Counted from the stretch's first letter, positions 28,703 to 37,784 are shown. The stretch is DNA of 62,589 nucleotides from Terrilactibacillus tamarindi (GCF_009718825.1 NZ_WNHB01000021.1:1-62589); one strand, 5' to 3'. Made by a program: numbers and translations. The notes: generated by a model from the letters alone, not told the origin.

Positions 28703-28984
28703 CTATTCATTTTTTTCTATTTTTCTAGCTACAAAAACGAAATTTAATATACCAAACACAATTGAGATAATTCCCCATATATAGAGATCAGAATAGCTTC
28801 CTGCTAATAGTAAGCCAATCAAGCCACCAATAATTAAAAATACGCTTGACGTAATTTGAGCCCCTCTACTTCTTTTGGCTGCAAGGATAATAATTCCTGA
28901 GATAAGCATTAATAATGCTAATATAAATCCACCAGATCCACCAGATTCGCCATTTTGAGAAATGGCATTGCCTAAACCAGCCAC
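28703..28984 (-). CDS. Small membrane protein, family not recognised
   Basis: A 93-residue protein with three probable helices: about residues 19-36, 42-62 and 66-86. A Gly/Ser-rich N-terminal part and a charged tail (ARKIEKNE) flank them. The GTG start is poorly spaced from AAAGG, so the start is uncertain. It lies between the carbamoylase and DUF1028 genes. No function can be given. Confidence 0.55.
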   Translation of the reverse strand: MAGLGNAISQNGESGGSGGFILALLMLISGIIILAAKRSRGAQITSSVFLIIGGLIGLLLAGSYSDLYIWGIISIVFGILNFVFVARKIEKNE

Positions 28985-29220
28985 CTTTAAACTTGGTTAA
29001 ATGGCTAGAGATATAACAAAAAATGTAGACTTTTGCCAATTTTAAATTGTGAAAATTTCAAGAGTACGAATTTAAAAAAGCAAACGACGATAGGACCATT
29101 TCAAATAGAGGCCTTGATACCAATCGTCCTTGTTCTTTCATTATGATCAAGATAAGATAAAGACACAATTATTGTTTGTTGGTGGTTCAAACTAGATAAA
29201 ATTTACGAGGTGAAATAAAG

Positions 29221-30093
29221 ATGAAGAAGATTCCAAATGATGTGGTCGCCACATTTTCCATTGTAGGTTATGATCCAGAAGCCCAGGAATGGGGCGTAGC
29301 AGTACAATCAAAATTTCTTGGAGTCGGTGCCGTAGTCCCCTTTGCTAAGGCAGGTGTAGGAGCTGTTGCGACACAATCCTATGCTAATACGTCGTATGGA
29401 CCAAAAGGACTAGAATTGATGGAAAAAGGTTACAGTGCCGAAGAAGTTCTTCAGGAGTTGATCAAGCATGATGATGATCGGGAATTGAGACAATTCGGAT
29501 TGATCGATGCGAAGGGGCGTTCAGCTACCTATACGGGAGCAAAATGTTTCGATTGGGCAGGCGGCATAACGGGTGAACATTTCACGGCACAAGGAAATAT
29601 TTTAATCAGTGAAAAAACAGTGGAAGCTATGGGAGAAACTTTTTTAAAAACAGAAGGATCTCTTGCTGATCGGTTAATCGAAGCTTTAGATGCTGGTCAG
29701 TCATCAGGTGGCGATAGCCGTGGTAAACAATCCGCAGCTCTTCTCGTTGTAAGAGAAAAAGGTGGATATGGAGGCTTTAACGATCGAGCGATTGATCTTC
29801 GTGTCGATGATCATCCTGAGCCTATCAAAGAGTTAAAACGAATTTACCAATTGCAGCAATTGTACTTCTCAAAATCAAAAGAGGAGGATATCGTCGAGCT
29901 AGATGATACTCTCAAGCAAAACATCATTCAACAGTTGTTTCGATTAAACTATTTATCAGGTGAAGAATCTGTCACAAACCAAATGTTTGAAGAAGCTCTT
30001 ACATCTTTTATTCATACTGAAAATTTTGAAGAAAGAGAGCAGCCTAAGGGGAAAGTGGATCTAGCCGTGGTGAGATTTATGAGAGAGAAATAG
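29221..30093 (+). CDS. DUF1028 Ntn-hydrolase-like protein
   Basis: A 290-residue DUF1028 protein. Features include ATFSIVGYDPEAQEWGVAVQ at the start, GVGAVATQSYANTSYGP and an ALDAGQSSGGDSRGKQSAAL block, all typical of this putative N-terminal-nucleophile hydrolase family. Members are often found beside amidohydrolases and amino-acid catabolism genes, and the present context agrees. The C-terminal 80 residues form an added helical domain. GAGGTG precedes the ATG. No reaction has been established for the family. Confidence 0.85.
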   Translation: MKKIPNDVVATFSIVGYDPEAQEWGVAVQSKFLGVGAVVPFAKAGVGAVATQSYANTSYGPKGLELMEKGYSAEEVLQELIKHDDDRELRQFGLIDAKGRSATYTGAKCFDWAGGITGEHFTAQGNILISEKTVEAMGETFLKTEGSLADRLIEALDAGQSSGGDSRGKQSAALLVVREKGGYGGFNDRAIDLRVDDHPEPIKELKRIYQLQQLYFSKSKEEDIVELDDTLKQNIIQQLFRLNYLSGEESVTNQMFEEALTSFIHTENFEEREQPKGKVDLAVVRFMREK

Positions 30094-30176
30094 GGATGTT
30101 GTGGTCATCTAAATGTCAAAGAACATATCCATTTTCTTGAAATGAAAAAAATTTTCAAATTCAATTGGGCATTTTT

Positions 30177-30692
30177 TTAATTTGTATGGTCAGGGTCATC
30201 AACAACATGTCTAGTTAAATACTTGTGAAACATAAACTCAAATAGACCAACAAAGATTGAAGAGAATAATGAAGCAATAAACGGTGAGTCAATATTTACT
30301 AGGCCACTTGTCATTAACCAAATAATAACTAAAGCAATAACAAAGTTTGAAATGGTTGCAACCGAATTGCTTGAATTTGGTAGTATTAGAGGTTGTTCAA
30401 AAAGTCACCAAATGATAAGCTACGAATCTCGGTGCCCGCTTGTTTATTCCGGTCCTCATGTAGCAAAAACCTACATTCCGGTCCTCAAAACAGCGCCGCC
30501 TTGATCTTCTTGCTTCTAATTTGTCACCTTTTTGAACACGCACTATTAACAAATCACCAACGATATAAGCCGCTATCTCTAAAACTAGATAGTTAGAAAT
30601 ACATCACTAAAGGATGCATTATAAATGAGGCCAAAAATAAGAATAACTAAATTTGCGATAAACTTGATTAATAAAGCTTTAACATGATCCAA
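30177..30692 (-). pseudogene. DUF2512 (YndM-like) membrane protein gene split by a MITE and a frameshift
   Basis: Reading leftward from a TTG start at 30692 (AAAGGAGG upstream) gives DHVKALLIKFIANLVILIFG, the DUF2512 opening. One missing T after the codons for LTI breaks the frame. It resumes as IAAYIVGDLLI and is interrupted by the 155-bp MITE at 30389-30543. The gene continues beyond it as LPNSSNSVATISNFVIAL to a stop at 30177. Deleting the element and one TATTA duplication joins GDLLI to LPNSS in frame. The gene is therefore doubly disrupted. Confidence 0.85.
30389..30543 (+). mobile_element. MITE copy A (155 bp)
   Basis: Starts GAGGTTGTTCAAAAAGTCAC and ends GTCACCTTTTTGAACACGCAC, so the ends are imperfect inverted repeats sharing TGTTCAAAAAG. 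It is flanked by the direct repeat TATTA (30384-30388 and 30544-30548). It lies inside a DUF2512 gene. No coding capacity. It is similar to the elements at 47953 and 55800. Confidence 0.88.
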
Positions 30693-30769
30693 TTCGATTA
30701 GCCTCCTTTGTTTTACATATAAAAAGTAGACTCACAAGACATTTACTCAAACACATTCATGAAGTCTAG

Positions 30770-30796
30770 GGCAATTAGACTAGTGTCTAATTTTTC
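30770..30796 (+). terminator. Small hairpin with T run
   Basis: Arms AATTAGAC (30773-30780) and GTCTAATT (30784-30791) followed by T. It lies in the decayed stretch before the amidohydrolase remnant. Confidence 0.5.
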
Positions 30797-30858
30797 GAAA
30801 AAAATTATTGATGCTTTTCATTGTGTTTCGGATCAGTCGTATTCATCCATGAATAATT

Positions 30859-31213
30859 ATGTTAAAAGGAATAGGAAATTTTAAAATAACCGAGAATTTG
30901 AGCCAACTTGGGCTAATGGAAGGAATCCATGCTCTAACGGGAGAAGACTTTGCGGGGGATCCATGGAAACCGGCTGAACGTGTCACTCTTTCGCAAGCTC
31001 TTAAGGCGTATACCTACACCCCGGCCTATGGCAGTTTTAGAAGGCGGATCTCTAGAGGTAGGAAAGTGGGCGGATATCGCTATTTTGGATCGAAATCTTT
31101 TTGAGTTTCCAGTTAAAGAAATAAAAGACGTTAAAGTCAAATTAACAATGATGGATGGTAAGATTGTGTTTGATGGTGCTCATGACCGCTCAGAATTTGT
31201 TGAATACAAGTAA
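30859..31213 (+). pseudogene. C-terminal remnant of a YtcJ-like amidohydrolase
   Basis: The first part encodes MEGIHALTGEDFAGDPWKPA and RVTLSQALKAYTYTPAYGSF, typical of the YtcJ/exoenzyme-regulatory amidohydrolase family. After a frameshift near 31035 the other frame continues SLEVGKWADIAILDRNLFEF and DVKVKLTMMDGKIVFDG, the family C-terminus. The first 400 or so residues, including the metal site, are absent. It sits in the carbamoyl-hydrolase neighbourhood, where an intact copy would have made sense. Confidence 0.8.
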
Positions 31214-31285
31214 AGAGATAACTAGTTGACTATTGATATTAAAGACCCGCCATTGAGATCAACTCCAATGACGGGTTTATTCATT

Positions 31286-32161
31286 TTATAAACTCATATT
31301 TAAAATTTCTTTGTAACTATCTGGTCGTCTGTCACGATGAAATTGCAAAAGGTGTCTCGCTTGATTAATTTCGTTCATATCTAAGGTTGCCATAATAATT
31401 TCATCATTCTCTGACTCGGCTTGTGAAATCATTTTTCCGAGTGGACCACTTATAAAACTATGTCCATAGAAGGTCATATCTCCTTCACTTGAAACCTCCT
31501 TACCAACCCGGTTAACGGCGGCAATAAATATGCCATTATGAATACCATGCGCTTTAATGGCATCAACCCAAGCGCTAGACGTATCTAATTCAGGATAATC
31601 TGGTTCTGAACCGATGGCTGATGGATAGAAGATGATCTCCGCTCCTTTTAATGAGAGGATACGAGAAGGCTCTGGAAACCACTCATCCCAACAAATTAAC
31701 ACACCGATTTTACCAAACGTCGTATCAAAAACAGGATAACCACCGTCACCTTGTGCAAAATAGTATTTTTCAATATATTGCGGACCTTCTGGTATATGGT
31801 GTTTACGATATTTTCCTAAGTAAGCTCCATCTGCATCTAGTACTGCAACTGTATTGAAATAGAGGCCTCTCATCGCTTCTTCATAGAGGGAGACAAGAAT
31901 GACCACACCAAGTTCTTTAGCCAATTCTTGCATGACATCTGTCGTGGGACCTGGAACGGGTTCGGCCAGATGATAATAGTCTGCATTTATCGTTTGAGGG
32001 AAGTAAATGTTTGTAGATAACTCTTGTAAACAAATCATCTGAGCGCCTTTTTGAGTAGCTTCACGAATCATCCCCGTTACTTTTTGGATATTCTCTTCCT
32101 TATTGCTTGTACAGCTATGTTGAAGAAGAGCGATGGTTACTTGTTTGTTTGTCATAATCAC
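31286..32161 (-). CDS. Carbon-nitrogen hydrolase, N-carbamoylputrescine amidase-like
   Basis: A 291-residue nitrilase-superfamily amidase. The catalytic triad is visible as Glu in CLQELSTN, Lys in KYRKHHIPEGP and Cys in GVLICWDEWFPEPSR. The YIEKYYFAQGDGGYPVF block is typical of N-carbamoylputrescine amidases (AguB) and beta-ureidopropionases. The short leader before NKQVTIALLQHS includes two candidate ATGs. With no agmatine genes nearby, a ureido compound from pyrimidine or carbamoyl-amino-acid breakdown is as likely as carbamoylputrescine. Confidence 0.85.
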   Translation of the reverse strand: MIMTNKQVTIALLQHSCTSNKEENIQKVTGMIREATQKGAQMICLQELSTNIYFPQTINADYYHLAEPVPGPTTDVMQELAKELGVVILVSLYEEAMRGLYFNTVAVLDADGAYLGKYRKHHIPEGPQYIEKYYFAQGDGGYPVFDTTFGKIGVLICWDEWFPEPSRILSLKGAEIIFYPSAIGSEPDYPELDTSSAWVDAIKAHGIHNGIFIAAVNRVGKEVSSEGDMTFYGHSFISGPLGKMISQAESENDEIIMATLDMNEINQARHLLQFHRDRRPDSYKEILNMSL

Positions 32162-32223
32162 ATTCTCCTTTTAATCGTTTTTACAACTTTTTATATGCAA
32201 TTTTCGTGCCAAAAAGAGTACTT

Positions 32224-32278
32224 GTTTTTATGTAAAAACAGAATCCCCAAGGAAGAAGGGGATTCTGTTTTAATTATA
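32224..32278 (-). terminator. Terminator of the sugar-porter gene
   Basis: Arms ACAGAATCCCC and GGGGATTCTGT, with T runs on the minus strand, lie between the MFS gene and the amidase gene. Confidence 0.8.
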
Positions 32279-32343
32279 TAACAATTTTTTTATCAGTTTT
32301 AATAGTTTCTAACGAACGAGACTTCTAGTTTGTTAGTGTTTAC

Positions 32344-33852
32344 CTAAGAATTCATCTTCTGCATGCGTTTTTTTCTTTTAAGCTGTCTTTTTTTTCTTTC
32401 AAAATAACGTTCTTCATGTAAGTGAAAGGTATGTTCAATTTCTTCTAACGTTCGTCCTTTTGTCTCAGGTACATACCTTTTAACAAAGATCATGGCAAGG
32501 ATGCCGAGTCCGACAAATATAAAAAAGGTTGCTGATAAACCAATAGCAGCAAAGAGAACCGGAAATAGCAGGCCAACTAGGAAGTTCATTGTAAATAAAC
32601 AGAAAATAGACATCCCCATGGCTAACCCTCTTAAATGAATAGGAAATATTTCTGATTGCATTAACCATGTCACCGGAGAAACTGCTCCTTGTTGAAACCC
32701 AAGAAATAAGACAGTCAATCCTAATATAATAAACGGAAGTACGGCATTTTCTTTCAGGGTCATTGAAAATATGCCAATTAAAAGAAGGGAGGTACTTGTA
32801 CCTAATAATCCTGTGAATAGCATTTTTCTTCGTCCGATTCTATCAAGTAACGCAATCCCGACAAAAGTGGCGAGAACAGAGATGACACCATTAGCAATGT
32901 TACCAATTAAAGCGGCACCTGTTGAGAACCCTGAATCCGTTAATATTTCTGTTCCATAATACATGATCGAGTTGACACCCGTAATTTGTTGAATGACGGC
33001 AATACCTATTCCAATAAAAATGATTCGGCGTACAAAAGGAAATTTTAAGTCTTTAAAAGTGGCCTTTTTGATTTTTGAATCTTCCTCAATGGCCTGTTTG
33101 ATTTCGTTTAATTCAAGCTCTGCTCTTTCTTCTCTGCGTACTTTGCGTAACACATTTAGAGCTTGTCCCAAACGCCCCTTTGTTGCCAACCAACGAGGAC
33201 TTTCGGGGACGATTAACATTCCTAACCATAAAACGACGGCAGGGAGTGTCGCAATAAAAAGCATGTATCTCCAAATGTAACCTGACTCGCCAAATGTATG
33301 AGCAAGAATGGCATTAAAAACATAAGCAAATAATTGTCCAGAAACAATCATTAATTCATTTTGTGTGACGAGTCGACCCCTTCGTTCAGCGGGGGCCATC
33401 TCGGCTAAGAAGGCTGGAACCGTAACAGAGGTAGCTCCTACGGCTAAACCTAGGACCATTCTAGACATGACCATTATTGGTACATTAGGTGCAAATGAAC
33501 AACCAAGTGTTGCAATCAAAAATATAAATGCAACACTTATGATTGTTTTACGACGTCCTTTTCGGTCAGATAATCTACCTCCTAAAATAGCGCCAAAAGC
33601 AGCTCCAAACAGTAATGCACTCGTGACAAGACCTTGTGTAAACGGTGTCAAATTTAGTTGATCTTCTCTTGACATATAGGGGAGGGCTCCATTAACAACA
33701 CCCGTATCATATCCATACAAGAGCCCGCCAAAAGTCGAAACAAGCGTGATCAAACGTAAAAAGGTTTTCTGAGAGAATGATTTTTTTGATGTAGAACTTT
33801 TTTTGTTAATGGTTACAATTTTCCCATCATCTGAATCTTCTTTGTTTTTCAT
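32344..33852 (-). CDS. Sugar-porter MFS transporter
   Basis: A 502-residue 12-helix transporter of the sugar porter family. Signatures are GGRLSDRKGRRK near residue 90, PESPRWL near 218 and the late PETKGRTLEEIE, together diagnostic of the family (CsbC, YwtG, AraE relatives). An N-terminal Lys/Ser-rich tail and a very basic C-terminus are cytoplasmic. GAAAGGAAA precedes the ATG. It is transcribed toward the amidase gene but has its own terminator. The substrate may be a sugar, inositol or another polyol. Confidence 0.88.
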   Translation of the reverse strand: MKNKEDSDDGKIVTINKKSSTSKKSFSQKTFLRLITLVSTFGGLLYGYDTGVVNGALPYMSREDQLNLTPFTQGLVTSALLFGAAFGAILGGRLSDRKGRRKTIISVAFIFLIATLGCSFAPNVPIMVMSRMVLGLAVGATSVTVPAFLAEMAPAERRGRLVTQNELMIVSGQLFAYVFNAILAHTFGESGYIWRYMLFIATLPAVVLWLGMLIVPESPRWLATKGRLGQALNVLRKVRREERAELELNEIKQAIEEDSKIKKATFKDLKFPFVRRIIFIGIGIAVIQQITGVNSIMYYGTEILTDSGFSTGAALIGNIANGVISVLATFVGIALLDRIGRRKMLFTGLLGTSTSLLLIGIFSMTLKENAVLPFIILGLTVLFLGFQQGAVSPVTWLMQSEIFPIHLRGLAMGMSIFCLFTMNFLVGLLFPVLFAAIGLSATFFIFVGLGILAMIFVKRYVPETKGRTLEEIEHTFHLHEERYFERKKRQLKRKKRMQKMNS

Positions 33853-34017
33853 GTTTTCGTTTCCTTTCCGTCTAATTTCGTACTTGAATCTGCATGCTTA
33901 TGAGTATATAGCCAACAGGATAATGGTGTGTATTCACCACATACCCTTCTCTTTAGCTCATAAACCAAATATTTACAACCTGTTAACTAGGTAATTAATC
34001 CTAAATTTAAAATATGC

Positions 34018-34047
34018 TTGATATTAAGTTGAATGTAATAGTAAGAT
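34018..34047 (+). promoter_or_regulatory. Promoter of the riboswitch operon
   Basis: -35 TTGATA (34018-34023), an 18-base spacer, and -10 TAAGAT (34042-34047). This places transcription start just before the aptamer. Confidence 0.5.
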
Positions 34048-34049
34048 AG

Positions 34050-34140
34050 AATCATATCTTAGCAAACTTATCGAAAGGTAAGGACGCAAAGCTACGAGTC
34101 TAAAATCTATGTGAGTAGATCAAGATCGTCGGGTTGCACC
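34050..34140 (+). ncRNA. Cyclic-di-GMP-I (GEMM) riboswitch
   Basis: The class I aptamer hallmarks occur in order: AGCAAAC (34061), the GAAA tetraloop in TATCGAAAGGTA, GGACGCAAAGCTACGAG (34082-34098), CTAAA, a second hairpin ATCTATGTGAGTAGAT, and the closing GTCGGGTTGC. The tetraloop-receptor layout and the conserved GACGCAAAGC match the GEMM-I consensus. A terminator follows at once. The switch should set expression of the downstream lipoprotein and zinc-ribbon genes by c-di-GMP. Whether it turns them on or off is not decided here. Confidence 0.88.
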
Positions 34141-34164
34141 AAAAATATCATATATATTTTTTGT

Positions 34165-34195
34165 GTAATCAGCGCTTTCGGTGCTGATTTTTTTA
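34165..34195 (+). terminator. Riboswitch-linked terminator
   Basis: Arms AATCAGC (34167-34173) and GCTGATT (34183-34189) with a run of seven T, between the aptamer and the first gene. This is the expression platform. Confidence 0.85.
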
Positions 34196-34229
34196 ATGTC
34201 ATGTCGTGTAAATATTAAGGGGGAAAAAG

Positions 34230-34691
34230 ATGAAGAAATTTAGTATGATTTGCTGTTTAGCTATTTTAGTTATTTTAACTGCATGTTCGAATCCAGGAGA
34301 TAAAGAGGTGGATACGATACACCAATTATATGAAGCTGCCACAAATAGTGATGCCAAAACATTTGTACAAATCGCAGGGCATGCTGAAGGTTTCCCAAAT
34401 ACTCAAGAAGAAATTCAAGAATCAATGGATTTTCTTAATGATATAGTTCAGGAAAATGGAGGGATTGAAAAACTTCAACTCAAATACCTTCCATTAAATA
34501 CATTAAAAGATTCCGTTAAATCAGAGATCATTGATGAATATGGTAAAAATACTCGTTTAGTGACTGATAAACAAAAGGATGATTATTATGTAATCTGGGT
34601 CTTATCAAAAGCTGAAAATCAATATCACGTGTTGTATCAAGAAGATTTTAGTAAAGATAAAATAAAGGCCATGCTTAAAAATGGTCAATAA
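34230..34691 (+). CDS. Lipoprotein under c-di-GMP control, family not recognised
   Basis: A 153-residue lipoprotein whose signal peptide ends in the lipobox LTACS (Cys19). The mature part is mostly helical and acidic, beginning NPGDKEVDTIHQLYEAA, with a beta-rich second half (YYVIWVLSKAENQYHVLY) resembling NTF2-like folds. GGGGG precedes the ATG. It is the first gene after a c-di-GMP riboswitch and is followed by two zinc-ribbon membrane proteins, one TcaA-like. It therefore probably works at the cell surface with them. Confidence 0.75.
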   Translation: MKKFSMICCLAILVILTACSNPGDKEVDTIHQLYEAATNSDAKTFVQIAGHAEGFPNTQEEIQESMDFLNDIVQENGGIEKLQLKYLPLNTLKDSVKSEIIDEYGKNTRLVTDKQKDDYYVIWVLSKAENQYHVLYQEDFSKDKIKAMLKNGQ

Positions 34692-34743
34692 ATGACCGAT
34701 ATTAAATATTGAACAAATATAATAATTGAAATGAGGGGATTTT

Positions 34744-35493
34744 GTGTTTTGTCAAAAATGTGGAAGTGAAAATGAAGAAGGAGCAAAGTTTTGCGCAACG
34801 TGCGGAAATCAATTCAGTAACTTAGAGAGTAGAACTGAACAAAGAACAGAAACAGCATCAACCCTAGAACGAAAAGAAATTAAGATTAACTCCGAAGTGT
34901 TTTCAAATTATTGGTTATACATAAAAAGTACATTGAAAGCTCCAAGTCAAATTTCAAATGATTTTAATAATGGACTTATTACTTTAATTTTATTTGCTCT
35001 TTTCTTACCGATTTCGTTAGTTGTCTTTGTGAACCATACGGTTAAACGATTAAGCTTTGGCTTTTCACCGGTTTCAAACGTGCTTGGTTTTGGTGACGTT
35101 TTAAAAGGAGCCATTATAACGGCTGTTATTATCGCCTTATATGCTTTGATCATATTCTTAACTTTGAAAATCGGAAAACTATCAATCTCTTATAAAAATA
35201 TTATTGCGACGCTAGGTCATATGAATGTTCCCATCATGCTATTGTCTGCCGTGCTGATTATTGCTCCGTTCGTCGGAATACTTGCCTACTTTTTTATCCT
35301 TATCCTACTATCCATAGGTATGCAGCTAGCCAACATCTTAACCATCTATCGATTATCCAAGGGTGCGAAGGTGGATTCTCTGTACCTTGCGATTATCTGT
35401 CAAGTTGTCTTTAATATTGTTGTATTTGTCATACTTAAAGAATTTGCATTAGAAACCATCGAAGAATACAGTAGCTACTTTGATATTTTTTAA
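34744..35493 (+). CDS. Zinc-ribbon multi-pass membrane protein
   Basis: A 249-residue protein. A short zinc ribbon (CQKCGSENEEGAKFCATCG, residues 3-21) is joined by a linker to about five membrane helices from residue 77 onward, a Yip1-like arrangement. The start is GTG, with GAGGGG upstream. It lies 52 bases after the lipoprotein gene and 22 before the TcaA-like gene, in the riboswitch operon. Such zinc-ribbon membrane proteins are common but uncharacterised in Bacillales. Confidence 0.8.
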   Translation: MFCQKCGSENEEGAKFCATCGNQFSNLESRTEQRTETASTLERKEIKINSEVFSNYWLYIKSTLKAPSQISNDFNNGLITLILFALFLPISLVVFVNHTVKRLSFGFSPVSNVLGFGDVLKGAIITAVIIALYALIIFLTLKIGKLSISYKNIIATLGHMNVPIMLLSAVLIIAPFVGILAYFFILILLSIGMQLANILTIYRLSKGAKVDSLYLAIICQVVFNIVVFVILKEFALETIEEYSSYFDIF

Positions 35494-35515
35494 TAAACTT
35501 GAAAAGTGAGGATAA

Positions 35516-36994
35516 ATGAAAATGGCCAGACATTGTACTGAGTGTGGGCACACTCTTCCAGATAACGCACAATTTTGTACAAATTGCGGAAAAAAAATAG
35601 GTGAAGAAATTCGTCAGGAATCCGCTTCACAAGAAGTGATTCCTCAACCTCCAGCCTCTCGTATATCACCTGAGAGACAAGAGTCCCGTAAGACATTTAG
35701 AATTAAAAAAAGAGTCTATATTCCTATATTAGCTGCGGTTATTGTTCTTATTACATTATTTTATGTAGGTAAGTCGTTGACCAATCCAGAACGCACTGTA
35801 GACGCATTTGAAAAAGCAGTAGGAGATGAAGATGTGGCTTCTTTAGTGAAGTTAATTCATACCAATGAACAATCAAAAGTAAATGAATCGCAAGTGAAAG
35901 CGATGCTTGCTTTGTTTAAAAAAGAACCACAAGTCTATACTAGTGTGATTCATTCTTTGGAGATTGCAGCAAAGGAAAAAGATAGTCAATCCGTGAATTC
36001 AAGCCTTTATTATCTAAAAGCAAAAGGTAAGAAGTTCCTTATTTACGATAAATACCAAATCACAACTCAAGCGTTACATCCTAAAGTGAAAACAAACTTA
36101 CAAGGAATGGAAGTCGGCATTCAAGGACTTAAGATGTCCGAAAAAGCGAGCAAGGCTTCGAGTGAATCTCCTCAAACGGTTGTCTTAGATGCTGTTATCC
36201 CAGGTATATACACAGTCTATGGCAAATCAGATCATTTGAACATGGCAAAACAGCTTAGTGTGCGTTCTGCTCAAGCAAGTGCTGACTTTTCTGGTGTTTA
36301 TATTCCCATTCACAGTAACATTATGAATGCTGAGTTGTATGTGAACAATGAAGCGACAGGTAAAAAAATATCTGAAATCGGTGAATGGGGACCTTTTAAA
36401 AAGGATGATGAACCTTCTTTTTATGCCGTTTATACGGTAAATGGTAAATCGATTCAAACCGATCGTGTTGATATTTCAAATGATGATTCTGATTATGATA
36501 GTGTTACTCTTGAATCTGCTGAATATGATGGTATAGATCTGATTTTTGCAGAAAAAGAAGACAGTTCTGAGTTTTATGATCTGGATCCGAATGACAATCA
36601 AGCGAATACAGAATTACTTGAGACATACTTTGATGGTTACTTTAGTGATCTAGCATCAGCCGTAAACTATGGTGAAGCGGATGAATTTGGAGATTACTTT
36701 GAGACGGGCTCGGCGTTTTATAAAGAACAGACCGATGCAGTTAAGGAATTCTATGATAAAGGTATTGAAGAATCGATAAATAATTACGATATTAATCGTG
36801 TTAGTGCGGGTGAAGATGGAACTTATACGGTGAATGTATCTGAAAACTGGAGTGAAACCATTCCTAAAGAAGATGATGAATTTTCATATGAAGATAAGGA
36901 TTTTTCAATTGAAACGAATTACAAAGTCAAAGAAGTGGCTCCAGGAGAGATAAAGATTGTTGGAGGAGAATTAGTCAAACGGACAACAGATTAA
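35516..36994 (+). CDS. TcaA-like zinc-ribbon membrane-anchored protein
   Basis: A 492-residue protein. The N-terminal zinc ribbon (CTECGHTLPDNAQFCTNCG) is in the cytoplasm, a single membrane helix lies at about residues 67-90, and a long extracellular part follows with several TcaA-type domains. The C-terminal 140 residues look NTF2-like (YFSDLASAVNYGEADEFGDY). TcaA relatives in staphylococci affect wall teichoic acid release and glycopeptide response. GTGAGGA precedes the first ATG. A second ATG at 35522 is equally possible. It is the last gene of the c-di-GMP operon. Confidence 0.8.
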   Translation: MKMARHCTECGHTLPDNAQFCTNCGKKIGEEIRQESASQEVIPQPPASRISPERQESRKTFRIKKRVYIPILAAVIVLITLFYVGKSLTNPERTVDAFEKAVGDEDVASLVKLIHTNEQSKVNESQVKAMLALFKKEPQVYTSVIHSLEIAAKEKDSQSVNSSLYYLKAKGKKFLIYDKYQITTQALHPKVKTNLQGMEVGIQGLKMSEKASKASSESPQTVVLDAVIPGIYTVYGKSDHLNMAKQLSVRSAQASADFSGVYIPIHSNIMNAELYVNNEATGKKISEIGEWGPFKKDDEPSFYAVYTVNGKSIQTDRVDISNDDSDYDSVTLESAEYDGIDLIFAEKEDSSEFYDLDPNDNQANTELLETYFDGYFSDLASAVNYGEADEFGDYFETGSAFYKEQTDAVKEFYDKGIEESINNYDINRVSAGEDGTYTVNVSENWSETIPKEDDEFSYEDKDFSIETNYKVKEVAPGEIKIVGGELVKRTTD

Positions 36995-37001
36995 ATTTTT
37001 A

Positions 37002-37048
37002 TGAAAACTGCCGATTCAGTCATACAAACTGATTTAGCAGTTTTTTTA
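37002..37048 (+). terminator. Terminator of the c-di-GMP operon
   Basis: Arms AAAACTGC and GCAGTTTT with a run of T. The transposon-like cassette is inserted directly behind its T run. Confidence 0.75.
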
Positions 37049-37078
37049 GGTTAGGCTCTGTTAAATTTTAATAATTAT

Positions 37079-37110
37079 GGGAAATCCCATTTATCAAGGG
37101 TTTTCCCATT
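37079..37110 (-). terminator. Terminator of the DUF3139 gene
   Basis: GGGAAAACCC and GGGATTTCCC arms, read on the minus strand, just after the gene. Confidence 0.55.
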
Positions 37111-37123
37111 CTTTCATTAGTTT

Positions 37124-37426
37124 TTATTGAACGCGTTCTACGCCGTTTTCGACATACGATTCTAAAACAACTTTATCTTTGTTTTTGTAATAATAATACG
37201 TTTTATCATCGTCTTTTAGTTTAATGCTGACCATCCATTTCTTATCACCTTGTAAATTTGCAATAAATGGTTCACTGGAAATAATGTCACCATTTGAAAT
37301 GTTTTTTTCTGTTGTTAGATACTTAATTACACTTAGCTCTACATTTGACTTTTTATATTGAATATAGCTAAATCCAATTCCAATAAGAATAAATAAAATT
37401 AATAGAACCGTCCTTATTTTCTTCAT
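37124..37426 (-). CDS. DUF3139 small exported protein
   Basis: A 100-residue protein with an N-terminal hydrophobic helix (residues 5-21), then a lysine-rich small domain with MVSIKLKDDDKTYYYY, the DUF3139 pattern. Function unknown. It is the only gene inside the 997-bp cassette with inverted ends, so it appears to be cargo moved with it. An AGGAG site precedes the ATG. Confidence 0.75.
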   Translation of the reverse strand: MKKIRTVLLILFILIGIGFSYIQYKKSNVELSVIKYLTTEKNISNGDIISSEPFIANLQGDKKWMVSIKLKDDDKTYYYYKNKDKVVLESYVENGVERVQ

Positions 37427-37784
37427 TTATAATCTCCTAAGATAAAAGTAATTGCACGTTAGTTGAATAAGAACTACATATTGAATTTTGACAATCTTAA
37501 GCTATCATATGTATCTGCCATTTCAAATACAAATGATGTAGCAGTAGTTACTTAATATGCTGTTTAGTGCTTTCGTTACTACGACTATCGACAAATAAAA
37601 ACCAAGTTAAGGTAATCTCATTTCATTAATTAGCCGACCACTAACGGAAGAGGTAGGGTCAACATAGCGTTTTACCTATTAATGTACTTGTTCCTTTTTA
37701 GTATGGGGTAATTTATCGATATACTTTAACAAGTTGCTAAACGCATTGCTCACCTTTGTAACCTCCAAAATGTTTGTTCTTATT

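Noticed and set aside
30393-30596. Plus-strand 67-codon frame
   Set aside because: It lies mostly inside MITE copy A. The other copies do not keep the frame.
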